Positions 9,748 to 19,101 of a stretch of 24,558 bases of DNA are shown here, piece by piece. The DNA lies in the NCBI GenBank assembly GCA_036897625.1, contig JAYMTA010000755.1, positions 1 through 24,558 on the forward strand, written 5' to 3'. A program made the position numbers and the translations under genes. The number at the start of each line of letters is the position of its first letter. Position 1 is the first letter of the stretch. Under the pieces are notes generated by a model, which had not been told where the DNA came from, ran no database searches, and saw only the letters and a list, made by a program, of their open reading frames with translations. This DNA is from Pelargonium cotyledonis. Taxonomy: Eukaryota > Streptophyta > Magnoliopsida > Geraniales > Geraniaceae.

Positions 9748-9936
9748 GGGATGGAAAGTGGATGAGTTTGGAGCGGGTTTTGTAGTCCCGTCTTGCTCCA
9801 TCCCCGCCCCATATTTAAGTTAAAATAAATAAATATTATACTATATATTTAGTATATAAGGGCGGGTTATAGTTGTCTCATTCCTGCCCCAAAGGGGGAC
9901 TTTTTATGTGCCCCGTTCGGGCTAAATTTCCATCCC
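9748..9936. mobile_element. Non-autonomous DNA element with GGGATGGAAA terminal inverted repeats
   Basis: A perfect 10-bp terminal inverted repeat, GGGATGGAAA at 9748-9757 and TTTCCATCCC at 9927-9936, brackets 189 bp that is unusually GC-rich at both ends (GCGGG, CCCCGCCCC, GGGCGGG, CCTGCCCC) and AT-rich in the middle. The GGGATGG end with GGGCGGG internal motifs is a familiar plant MITE pattern. Flanking 8-mers do not match well, so no target duplication is certain and the superfamily is left open (hAT possible). Confidence 0.6.
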
Positions 9937-11219
9937 AGATAGAATAATTAATTTTACATTCTTAAAATACTCTTAACACTCCCTCACGTACAGGCCGGAC
10001 AACGATATTGGCCTTGCACGTGGACCAATAATTAACAAGGAGACAACACAAACAAGCCACGTAGCCCCTAACTCCCAAGACTAGGAATCATGGAAGGAGA
10101 CTTGCATTGCGATTTTGATCAAGCATTGCATATTGGACTATGGACAATATATCCTCACTAAATAAATGTTGGCCAATCTATTTTATATCAACTAATAAGT
10201 TTCCATTCATTTTGCTTTGTAATCATACAATGCTTGAATGTCTAGAAAATATTATTTTTCCTCTTCAACCAATAGGTTCTGCCATGACTTTGAATTTTTC
10301 AACGACCAAATAGTTTATTATTAAAAGTAATTAACATTTAAACAACCTTTGAATACATCAAATAAGTGATCACGTGTTTATCATATTAGGAACTATGCGT
10401 TCTCATTCTAATTATATTTTCATTTGGTGATTTAACTAATCTAATTATCGCATGATTTAACCTTCCTTTTTTTTAAAGCATTAACAAAGTAGCGACGTCA
10501 ACTTCAACGATTTTGCATCGATAATTGCTTTGCACTATGATTTTGCATCATAATCCTTTCATCTTGAAATTTTCCATTTAGACGTTGCGATAGAATGAAA
10601 GATGCTCCCATTCCACCAAATACCTTAGGCCTTGGGATATCTTGTGTAGAACTATTGATAGAAGTAAAGATAAAGAGAGAAGCCAAGTCAAAAGTGTCCT
10701 AATTTGTTTATAAAATAGAAAATAATGGGTCCCACTCTCTAAGATTTCACCTTCCAAACGAATATATTCATTTTTTTGAAGAATAAATTCCCCATAGCAC
10801 ACAAACATAGATGCTTAAAACTCAAGCAAACATGCTCTTGACTCTATGCCAACCCACTTTTTCACTCAAATTTTGTTTAGGAACCACAATATAGGTTGCT
10901 AATACATTAAGGTTGAGTTTGAATTTTCAGACTCATTTAAATTCATGATTTGAAATGTGTGGTTTCAAATTCAAGTATAATGTTTGAGAAATAATAAATT
11001 TTAGATAATAATGTAAAAGTATAATCTTGAGTGTTTTCAAAATTTGATAAAACATTGAGGCAGATGTAAGATATTAATATTATTTAATACAATGAAACGA
11101 CCATGTAACCTTTTAGGTTAATTGGTTGCTCCTAGTTAATAACCCACTTTTTTTTCTTTATTTTTGCTCAAATTCTAATTTTCAAACAAAATGTAAGTCT
11201 CTTAATAAAAAAATGGAAT
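9937..11219. other. Intergenic, no gene recognised
   Basis: Open frames on the minus strand at 10504-10808 overlap in two frames and show no family features. From ~10905 onward, AT-rich DNA with GTTTGAATTT- and CAAATTC-type motifs resembles the flank at ~11690-11820 and may be one old element split by the foldback at 11220-11547; this is only suggested. Confidence 0.4.
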
Positions 11220-11547
11220 TAACTCCGTATTAGTCCTTGAACTATACAAAATATTTCACAGCAGTCCCTGAACTTTGGTTTATTCCAATATTGTCATATT
11301 TCTTTCATTTTGTTCCACAAAAGTTCCTATCGTTAAATCGACTAACGGATTCCTTTAACTATGCTGATATGGCAATAAAAAAATAATAAAAAACTATTAT
11401 CGCGTCAGCATAGTTAACGGTATATGTTAGTCGATTTAAGGTAGGGACTTTTGCATAACAAAAGGAAAGAAAATAGGATTATGCCAGAACAAACCAAAGT
11501 AAAGCTTATGGAATATTTTGGATAGTTCAGGGACTAATACAGAGTTA
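11220..11547. mobile_element. Foldback (long inverted repeat) MITE, ~328 bp
   Basis: Nearly the whole element folds on itself. The ends read TAACTCCGTATTAGTCCTTG and, inverted, TAACTCTGTATTAGTCCCTG. Inner arms also pair: AAATCGACTAACGG with its inverse around 11425-11445, and AACTATGCTGA (~11358-11368) with TCAGCATAGTT (~11406-11416). The loop is a short A-rich stretch near 11370-11405. No open frame is present. No clear target duplication is visible, so the superfamily is uncertain (Mutator-like foldback possible). Confidence 0.8.
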
Positions 11548-12225
11548 TTACCTATAAAAAAAAACACAATATAAGTTTATGATACAATATGATTGCTATG
11601 AACTTTTAGATGTAATTTGAAATATTGTAATTCAAATATAACAATTTATAATGTATAAGCAACCATAAATTTTAAATGAAAATACAAAAGTTGTCTTTTA
11701 AAATTTAATACTGTAGAAATATTTGAATCATATAAGATTTGAACCCGATTCAAATCTAAATTATTTTTGCATCAAAATATAAAGTTGTTTCAAATATAAA
11801 AATCCAAACATACAATCGTATAACATTGAAGACAATAATACAATCATATTATAACATTTTAGTTAATAGTTTTTAGTGGGATTCTTTTTTCTTATAATTA
11901 TATATTATACAAAGAACTAAAAGTTAAATCCCAGCTTTGGTTCAATACATTATACAAAGGGGACAACTAGTGTGGGAATAACACCTTAAAGAGGAATCTC
12001 CAAATCTAAATCAAATGCTCTCTCCTCTCTTTTAGTCTTATAAGTTTTATGGATATCTAGATTGGTGCTTAAATTTTAAGCTATTATGTTCATAAAGATC
12101 AAGAGCTAGCTGCTTCTAGAGTTCAAATCACATCTCTTGAGTGTCCATGTGGCATGCACTCATTGGTTTCAATGTGAACATTTAAATTTAGGATTAATTA
12201 TAATTTTAATTAATCTTTCAATTAA
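11548..12225. other. Intergenic, AT-rich, no gene recognised
   Basis: No coding frame, RNA gene or clear repeat end seen. The first ~280 bp may be the right half of an older element interrupted by the neighbouring foldback. Confidence 0.4.
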
Positions 12226-12605
12226 TAAGGTCGGACCATTTTGGTAACTGAACTAAATTTATGCTAATATGATATCTTAGATATTAGATTATCGACAAAA
12301 TGGTGACGGTGTTAAGTATTGTAATTAATTTTTTTTGTTAGTTTTGCTGACTTAACTTAAAAAATAAACAAAAAAAGTTATTAATTACACGATCAGTGTT
12401 GATGCAATGTCTCATTATTATTATTTTGGTCCACACTGATCGTGTATTTAATTTTTTTCATGCTTACTTTTATTGACCTATCAGCAAAACTAATGAAAAA
12501 GTTAACGGTACTTAACATCGAGACTATTTTGGTCATTTTTTAATATTTAAGATATCATATTAACATTAGTCTAGTTCATGTATCAAAATGTCTATATGGT
12601 TTATT
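12226..12605. mobile_element. Second foldback MITE, ~380 bp, with inner perfect stem
   Basis: The arms pair imperfectly from TAAGGTCGGACCATTTTGGT at the left with the inverse of the segment ending at ~12605 (GATATCTTAGATATTAGA pairs with TTAATATTTAAGATATC). At its centre is a perfect 13-bp inverted repeat, ACACGATCAGTGT at 12387-12399 and ACACTGATCGTGT at 12433-12445, around a 33-nt loop. It is non-coding. Its motifs differ from those of the 11220-11547 foldback, so it is probably a different family. Confidence 0.75.
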
Positions 12606-12963
12606 GTATAAATAATAAAGAAAAATATGTTATATCTTTTGAAATAAAAGGAAAAATGAGCATAGATAGACAAGTAAAGTGGAAGAGGTAGTGTTATAGT
12701 TGGGGGAGAAGAAGCTACCTTTGATTGTCAAAGAAGCAAAGTATTTATTCGATGCCAAATGGAAATAATTGGATGATTGATGAAATGTAGGAATATCAAT
12801 AGTAATGGCATGGAGTTTTGTTCTTTAAAATTTTTAAGGTCTCCCACTTTTTTTGACATCCTATATTGCTTGCTTAGCTTTTGTTGTCATGGATCTTTCT
12901 CTGTGTGTGTATATATATATATATATGAAAAACAGTAGTATCTTAACCATAGAGCTAATGACT

Positions 12964-13031
12964 AAGACTCAGTAAAGCCTATGAAAATTACTCAGCCAAA
13001 ACACGAAAAAAATATATTTAGGTGGGCGCTC
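12964..13031. repeat. Copy A of a short dispersed hairpin repeat
   Basis: AAGACTCAGTAAAGCC (12964-12979), CTCAGCCAAAACAC (12991-13004) and GTGGGCGCTC (13022-13031) recur, in a different arrangement, in APL intron 3 at 16914-16998. The motifs GACTCAGTAAA, CAGCCAAAACAC and GTGGGCGC are specific enough to suggest a shared origin. Confidence 0.5.
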
Positions 13032-14411
13032 AATGTCCACAAATTCATTAAAATGAATTTGAGTATTGATTTACAAGATAATATTTTCTCATTGACATGA
13101 CAAGATCTCAACCATTAAAAATTTGAATGAGATTGTTTTCTCTCTTTATTTATTTGAAATAAAATTAAAGAGAGCTTTAAATTTGTTATAGCTCATCCTT
13201 ATTGACCTCCTTTTGTGGGGGTCCTATACATGTCAAGGTATATAATTTGGTTTTTGATTTTGGAAGTTTTTTTTTTCTTTCTTAAACCATGGTTTTGGAA
13301 GATTTAATTTATGCAATATGATGGAAAATATTATCTATCTATGGGGATGTAGAAAATTGGGAAGGAAGAATCAGACAATCTTCTATTCTACAAAAGGTGA
13401 TTAGAGAGGGTTGAGCTTTAGAAAAATTAGAGGTCCCCTTCCATCCCAACCCAATTTCCCACTTCTTTCAGTCACCAAAAGCTCCACAGTGCCAACAAAC
13501 CTTTATGCATTGATGTTCACTTCCTCATATATTAACAACCACAGACGCTAAAGTTTGTTCCTTTATTTAATTAAAATTTTGTAGAATAATTGTCTTTTCT
13601 CAGTATAAGCATATGTTTAGTTTAGTTAGGTTAGCTAATTAATTGTAATGGGAATTGAGAAATGTCTATATCAACTAGAGTTGACTGATCTAACTAAAGA
13701 GATTTAAAACTCAATCAATCATGTGAAAGTTGAGAGATAAAATGCTGTCCAAATTTGATTAGTGGTCATAATTTGCATTAATGATTGAGATGCTTTGTTT
13801 TGATTAGATCACTAGAGATCTCTTAAAAGGAACAATCTTTCCCAAAAGTGTAGCTGCTAAGTAGTACTTGTAAATTGTTCACAAACATATTTTTAAAGTC
13901 TATTAATTCTATTTTCACACAGTTTTATTTATTTTTATTTTCTTGCAAATATTAGAAATGATTTCGACTAATATTCAAATATTTTCATAAACAATTGTGC
14001 ACTAAATTATGCAAATTTGTTTGTACATTTTGACTTTCTCATTATATTTTGTTGTCCTTGTACATGTGTTCATCATAACAGTTTACAATAGATTAATTTA
14101 CTTCTTGAAGATTAATTTTATATCAATATTCATATATCTTAGGTTAAATATTGTTTGGAAAATAATTTGATATATATGTGTGTGTGGTGATGAGTGTCAT
14201 ATTATGTTTGCCTTGTTAAGGAGAATCTAGTAATCATATCATAGATTGTGTCTCCAATATATGATTAGGACTTTTGTATTGGTAATGACATTTGATAAAA
14301 AGCCCATACATCTTTATGTTTCTAACCATCATATAGCAAAGAAGCTAATAGGTTTTGATGCTTCATTTCATAATTATTAAGTTGAAAAGGGTTTCAGAGG
14401 AAATGGGGTAT

Positions 14412-14811
14412 CATATATGCATGCATATATGGCTCCACCATTACCAATAAGCAAATTGGAAATGGCCAAAATGGGTAGTCAAAAAGAAAATGCATGTACA
14501 CCCAAATTTTTGCTCCTACCCATATGTGATTCTATACATATATCTATCATCATCATTGCATATATGGGGCTTGAGGAATAAGGAATGAGAAGTCCCTGTC
14601 TCACTCATAGCTATAGACAGTGAGTGAAGATTTAAAAAAGCTTCCACATGCATGCTATTGCTACAAGAATATATATGTAACTCATATAGCTTACAAAGTT
14701 ATGCACTCTTCTTTTGGAATGACAAAAAGATAATGTAGTCATCATCTACTGTCATACACTTACATCTCAATATTATACACAATATATATATATATATAAT
14801 TACCATGCATG
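14412..14811 (+). promoter_or_regulatory. Cluster of RY-type CATGCA motifs upstream of APL
   Basis: A perfect 20-bp palindrome, CATATATGCATGCATATATG, lies at 14412-14431. CATGCATG octamers follow at 14647-14654 and 14804-14811. CATGCA(TG) is the established RY target of B3-domain factors of the ABI3/FUS3/LEC2 type. The group lies ~1.3-1.7 kb before the APL start codon. In such AT-rich DNA chance occurrence is possible and function is inferred only. Confidence 0.3.
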
Positions 14812-15113
14812 TATAATCAATTTGATGTAGCTACATCAAGCAGCTTCTAAAAGTATGGAGCTCAATGTTTAGACCTCTTAGAAAAGCAGAAATTATAAAT
14901 TAACCTTTGATATGAACAGCTATAGTAGATGATATATGGATGCATATATATTTGATACTATGTATAATCAATTTTTTTATAAGTTTGCAAGTTATATATC
15001 ATTTTCCTAACTATATTCTTTGTTCTAAAACGAGACTGGATTTTTCTCCTAAAATTTTTGTGTCAAAATGAGTATCTTTTTCTTCTTCTTTAGAAGTTAG
15101 TTATATGTTGATC

Positions 15114-15317
15114 TATTAATCCGTCCTAAAATAAATGTCAAATTTTCCATTTTTGTTGAGATCAAGTATTAGTTAGTTAAGATTGTCTTTTATATTACAC
15201 TTTGTTATACCGAACTCAAGGTATTCTAACTAACATATCTAAGGGATATTATGGGTAATTCATGCATCACTATAACCCTACAAAAGAAAGGAGATAATTA
15301 TTTAGTGACGGATGGAG
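15114..15317. mobile_element. Stowaway-like MITE upstream of APL
   Basis: The right end reads TTTAGTGACGGATGGAG followed by TA (15318-15319); its inverse, CTCCATCCGTCACTAAA, is a clear Stowaway terminus. The left end is degraded: ATCCGTCCTAAAATAAATGTC from 15119 is the matching inverse repeat, with the outermost CTCC not recognisable. Length is ~200 bp and it is non-coding. Confidence 0.65.
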
Positions 15318-15319
15318 TA

Positions 15320-16072
15320 TTATTGATATTCTTATAATAAGATGGTTTAAATTGTTTGACTTTGCTATTACAAATGCACTTGAATACGGAGAAAAGTCCT
15401 AAACTCACGTTTGAAAAAAAAAATGAGAAAAGAAATGTAAGACTCGTTTTGTGACAAGTGATTTTTAGCCTGTACGTATATATCAAATATTTGTTTGATT
15501 TAATTTCGGTTTCCCAAAAAAAAAAAAAAAAAACTTTAGCATTCATTGTTATACACATATATTATTTCTTTTTATTTGGATCAGCTGCTTTCTAAATATA
15601 TATATAAGCGGCATGAAATGTGGTTACTGTACATGCAATATGAATATTAATCTTAATGCAACTATAATGTGTATTAATTACATGCCAAAGAGAGAAAGAG
15701 AAAGTGGGTATCTTTATTAGGCAAAGGAAGTCCAGAATACTAGAATAGAATATAATTGTGCTTTATTTTATTTTGAACATTTATTTTTAAAAAAAGATAT
15801 AAGAATAATATTATGTAGTATCTTTAATGTTGCAAGTTTAGCTTCTCCTCCTATGCTTTCTAGTTGAGAGACCAAAGCTATAAGCTTAACCTTAAGCTTT
15901 GAGGCATCAATAGGATTAATTAGAGGAATAGTAGTTTCTCCTTCCTTCTTCTTCCTCTTTAAAAAACGAACCCTATTCTCTCAATTCTCTATTTGCATAT
16001 CTCATAGAGCATTTGTTCTATTGAATCTCTTTGTTGGTATTCCCAAAAAATTGTCAAAAAAAAGAAAAAAGA
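15320..16072 (+). promoter_or_regulatory. Proximal promoter and 5' UTR of APL
   Basis: A TATATATAAG at ~15597-15606 could be a distant TATA box. A pyrimidine patch (TTTCTCCTTCCTTCTTCTTC) at ~15937-15958 lies 115 bp before the ATG and is of the Y-patch type found at plant transcription starts. An 18-19-base A-run lies at ~15516-15533. The start of transcription cannot be fixed by eye. There is no ATG upstream in frame with the CDS; the in-frame TTG codons at 16031 are not a start. Confidence 0.45.
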
Positions 16073-18777
16073 ATGTTCCATCCCAAGAAGCCCTCTACTA
16101 TGAATTCACCACATGATAGAGCCATGTGTGTTCAAGGTGATCACTCTGGCCTTGTTCTCACCACTGACCCCAAGCCTCGCCTCCGGTGGACGGCTGAGCT
16201 CCATGAACGTTTTGTCGATGCTGTGACTCAGTTAGGTGGCCCAGATAGTAAGTACTAACTACTTAATTCTTTATATCATCATCTTCAGTACTATTCTGTT
16301 TAATATTTTACATGCGTTGACAATTGTCTCAATTCATCGTCGATGCCTCCAATTGTTTTTATATCCAAGAAAGAGATAAAATATGATCATACATGTTGCC
16401 TCAAAGTCTAGCTAAGTAATTTATATGGTGATTAATATTGTAGAGGCCACACCAAAGACTATCATGAGGGTTATGGGGGTCAAAGGTCTCACTCTTTACC
16501 ATCTCAAGAGCCATCTTCAGGTTTGGTTTCAAGCTTGAACACAACATATATATGCATATGAACATGATGAACTATATGTGTGCCTTGTTTCTTTCTTTTC
16601 TTTAATTTACTTTTGTAAAATGAGTTTAGAGCTAACTTTTGTGAACATTCCTGGTTTTGGATTGGCTAATAGCTTATTACCTAGCTTGCTTATTCATTTC
16701 CTTTTCCCTTTTCTTTTTGTTCTACTTCTTTTTCGATTAACCATCTTCTCTTCCTTTTTTTTTTTGTTTCAATTTAGCTAACATGATGCATTTTGCATGA
16801 TTGAAACCAGAAATTCAGGCTCGGAAAGCAACCTCAAAGGGAGTTTAATGATCATTCTATGAAAGAAGGTATGAATATATGAAGAGGAAAAAACAAGTAC
16901 AAATTAATTATGAGCTGAGACTCAGTAAAACCACTCGTAAACTTGTGGGCGCGAAGCGCTCGCTCGAAATTTTCTGAGTGTTTTGGCTGTGTCTCAGACA
17001 ACAGCTCTTTGGTCGAGACTCATTTCTCTTGTGTGTGTTCTTCTCTTCTTCTTTCTAGGGTTTCTTTTCCTCAACTCCATTGCTTTTTCATTTTAATAAA
17101 ATACCCAAGTTTTATCAATTAATCCATTTAAAAGTTATAGCTTATCTATGTGATATATGTTCCTGGTAATATTATGTTTTATAATTTAAAATTGTAATTA
17201 ATTTCTTGTTCTCTTTTTCCATGGATGCAGCTTCAGCTTTAGAACTTCAAAGAAACACTGCATCTTCCTCAGGAATAATAGGGCGCAGCATGAACGAGTA
17301 CGTTTATTTAATTAATTAATTTACTCGTACATTTTTCATATATAAAACAAATTTTACCAAATATATCTATCTATATGTATAAATAATTTTTGTTTTTTGC
17401 TGGGTTGGGATGGGATTTTGGATTTTGTTGTGTGATGATACTGTAACAGTAACTCACACATGGTTGATGCCATTAGGATGCAAATGGAGGTCCAGAGAAG
17501 ACTGCATGAACAATTAGAGGTAATTGACTTACTTTCTACAGTTAAACATATAAATTAAAGAAATGTATAATATACAATTGGGTTTTTAAAAACAATTCAA
17601 CTTGGTTTTATTTATTATATATTTATTGCTCACTTAACTCGCATCGATCAGTTATTTATTTTTGTGTATTCTATAATCGTTGTTTACGTAGAGAGATTGA
17701 TTTTCAAACTATAAACTCGTGACTTCAAGGTCACCCGACAACAACTTTACCACATATATAATATAATAAATATTTAAGTCCCAATGCTAAAAAAAACTGT
17801 CTTTTAACTACAACATTTGCTGCAAATATTAGTAATCATATAAGTGCATAAAATAGCTAAACTAGAAACATGTGCAGTCTGCAACGGAAATGTCTAAACA
17901 ATCGCGAATGAGCTCAAAAATTCGAACATCTAAATATTTTCATAGTCAATTTGCACTTTTTTCATTATGCAGATATTTTTTGTGTAACAAGACACTTCTG
18001 TTATACGAATGAGAGCAACATGTCTAAGTAAAAGAGTTATTAACTTAGACTCAGCCACGGGTAAATTAAATCTCTTGGGTCAATAAAAAAAATTCTCACT
18101 CCCATATAATATGGCAGGTGCAGAGACACCTTCAGTTGAGGATTGAAGCTCAAGGAAAGTACATGCAAAGCATATTGGAGAAAGCTTGCCAAACCCTAGC
18201 AGGTCATGAAAACAGCAACAATATGGTCTCTTCAGGATGCTACGATACGAAAATCGGCTTAGGGTCTGGAAATCATCACCATCATCAAGGAGTTCCGGTG
18301 ACCGACCTGGCCGGAAACATGAAAGATTTTGGCTCTCCTCTCAACTTCCCATCCTTTCAAGACCTCAACATATACAGTACTGGAGAGCAGCAGCAGCTTG
18401 ATCTCCAAGTAATCAATTACATGGACAGATCAAACCCTAACCCTAACCCTTTTAGCAGTGGCAAGAGCCCTCTGATTTGGTCTGATGATCTCAGGCTCCA
18501 AGAAGCTAATTCATGTCACCAAGATGATCACCATCTCCACATTCAGATGAATAACATTGCACCTTCTTCCACTGACATTGACTCAATGTCAGACATTTAT
18601 GAGACAAAGCCAGTTCTCTCTGGAGATTCCATGACTGATCATCATCATCAGAACAACAAGTATCATGAAGCATCATCAGCAAATCATAATAAGCTCGAAA
18701 GGCCGTCGCCACGAAGAGCTCCCATGAACCCTATGATCAATAACATGACTCAGGGAAGAAACTCGCCTTTCCGATGA
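16073..18777 (+). CDS. APL: MYB-CC (GARP-type) transcription factor, APL orthologue (6 exons, complete)
   Basis: Nuclear DNA-binding regulator; Arabidopsis APL specifies phloem identity and represses xylem fate. Exons: 16073-16247, 16444-16520, 16811-16868, 17231-17297, 17450-17519, 18118-18777; 368 aa. A single MYB-like repeat spans residues ~32-88 (DPKPRLRWT, LHERFVDAV, TPKTIMRVMGVKGLTLYHLK, then SHLQKF at 81-86). The coiled-coil MYB-CC domain with the LHEQLE motif runs ~135-172 and supports dimerisation. The start (Met-Phe-His-x-Lys-Lys-Pro), FPSFQDLNIY in the middle and the C-terminal RPSPRRAP ... QGRNSPF are specific to APL and separate it from PHR1 and other PHL relatives. A second acceptor at 17477 would remove 9 residues and give the Asn-Glu-Met-Gln-Met-Glu join found in Arabidopsis (358 aa). 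Exon 6 encodes His-rich runs (HHHH near 18271) and an NPNPNP run from telomere-like DNA. It lies 6.8 kb after SSADH on the same strand. Confidence 0.95.
16914..16998. repeat. Copy B of the short dispersed hairpin repeat, in APL intron 3
   Basis: GAGACTCAGTAAAACC at 16917-16932 pairs with the inverted GTTTTGGCTGTGTCTCAG at ~16980-16997, giving arms of ~20 bp around a GC-rich loop with GTGGGCGCGAAGCGCTC. It ends 233 bp before exon 4. It shares three motifs with 12964-13031. It is probably a very small MITE; no target duplication was identified. Confidence 0.55.
17450..17476 (+). other. Alternatively spliced 27-nt segment of APL exon 5 (tandem acceptors)
   Basis: Two acceptors lie 27 nt apart: GTAACAG|T at 17449/17450 and CCATTAG|G at 17476/17477. 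Both keep frame with exon 4, which ends in GA. The first gives Asp-Asn-Ser-His-Met-Val-Asp-Ala-Ile-Arg, similar to the TEALRAQMEV context in related MYB-CC proteins. The second gives Glu directly before Met-Gln-Met-Glu-Val, as in Arabidopsis APL. The segment sits directly before the coiled coil. Confidence 0.6.
17690..17757 (-). mobile_element. Degenerate tRNA-derived SINE head in APL intron 5
   Basis: Read on the minus strand the segment starts GTGGTAAAGTTGTTGTCGGG and continues with GTGACCTTGAAGTCACGAGTTT. This closely follows the plant tRNA-related SINE head GTGGTAAGTTGTTGCC...GTGACCTGGAGGTCACGGGTTCGAGTC. The box A region is well kept; box B (GTTTATAGT in place of GTTCGAGTC) is decayed. 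No 3' tail was recognised, so this is a fragment. Confidence 0.5.
17758..18117 (+). other. Rest of APL intron 5, nothing recognised
   Basis: AT-rich sequence without open frames or terminal repeats, ending in the acceptor ATGGCAG before exon 6. Confidence 0.5.
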
Positions 18778-19061
18778 TGGATCGAAGCATCAATTGCTAT
18801 TTAACAACATATCATGAATTGATGATGATGATGATATGATGTCTTCAAGTATGTAAGTGAACAAATATTATTATGATTTATGGTGGTTTTGGTATTCATA
18901 ATTAGTAGTTCATGCTAAGGTTGGTATTTAAATACCACTCTAGTATATGATGAGTAGTCCATATCCATAATCCCATGCATATAATTGGCATGGAAAACTT
19001 TTAAGCTATGTGTTAATTGATAGCTTAACCAGTTTAATTGTATCTGATAATTTTGAATTAA

Positions 19062-19101
<40 letters not shown>

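Larger units (their letters stand above)
12606..15113. other. Intergenic, no gene recognised; APL upstream region
   Basis: AT-rich, with (TA)n at ~12909-12926 and ~14783-14798. No open frame worth calling. It contains one copy of a short dispersed repeat (12964-13031), a 20-bp palindrome and several RY (CATGCA) motifs between 14412 and 14811, listed separately. Confidence 0.5.

Noticed and set aside
9955-10150. GC-rich stretch (CTCACGTACAGGCCGG ... GGCCTTGCACGTGG) that recalls retroelement ends
   Set aside because: Only a familiar look; no paired repeat, primer site or coding remnant could be shown.
10504-10808. Two overlapping minus-strand open frames
   Set aside because: Overlap each other in different frames, no motif, AT-rich non-coding composition.
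16031-16072. N-terminal extension of APL from a TTG
   Set aside because: Plant translation needs ATG here; the ATG at 16073 matches the APL N terminus.
18506-18712. Minus-strand open frame within APL exon 6
   Set aside because: Antisense shadow of a real coding exon with no recognisable features.
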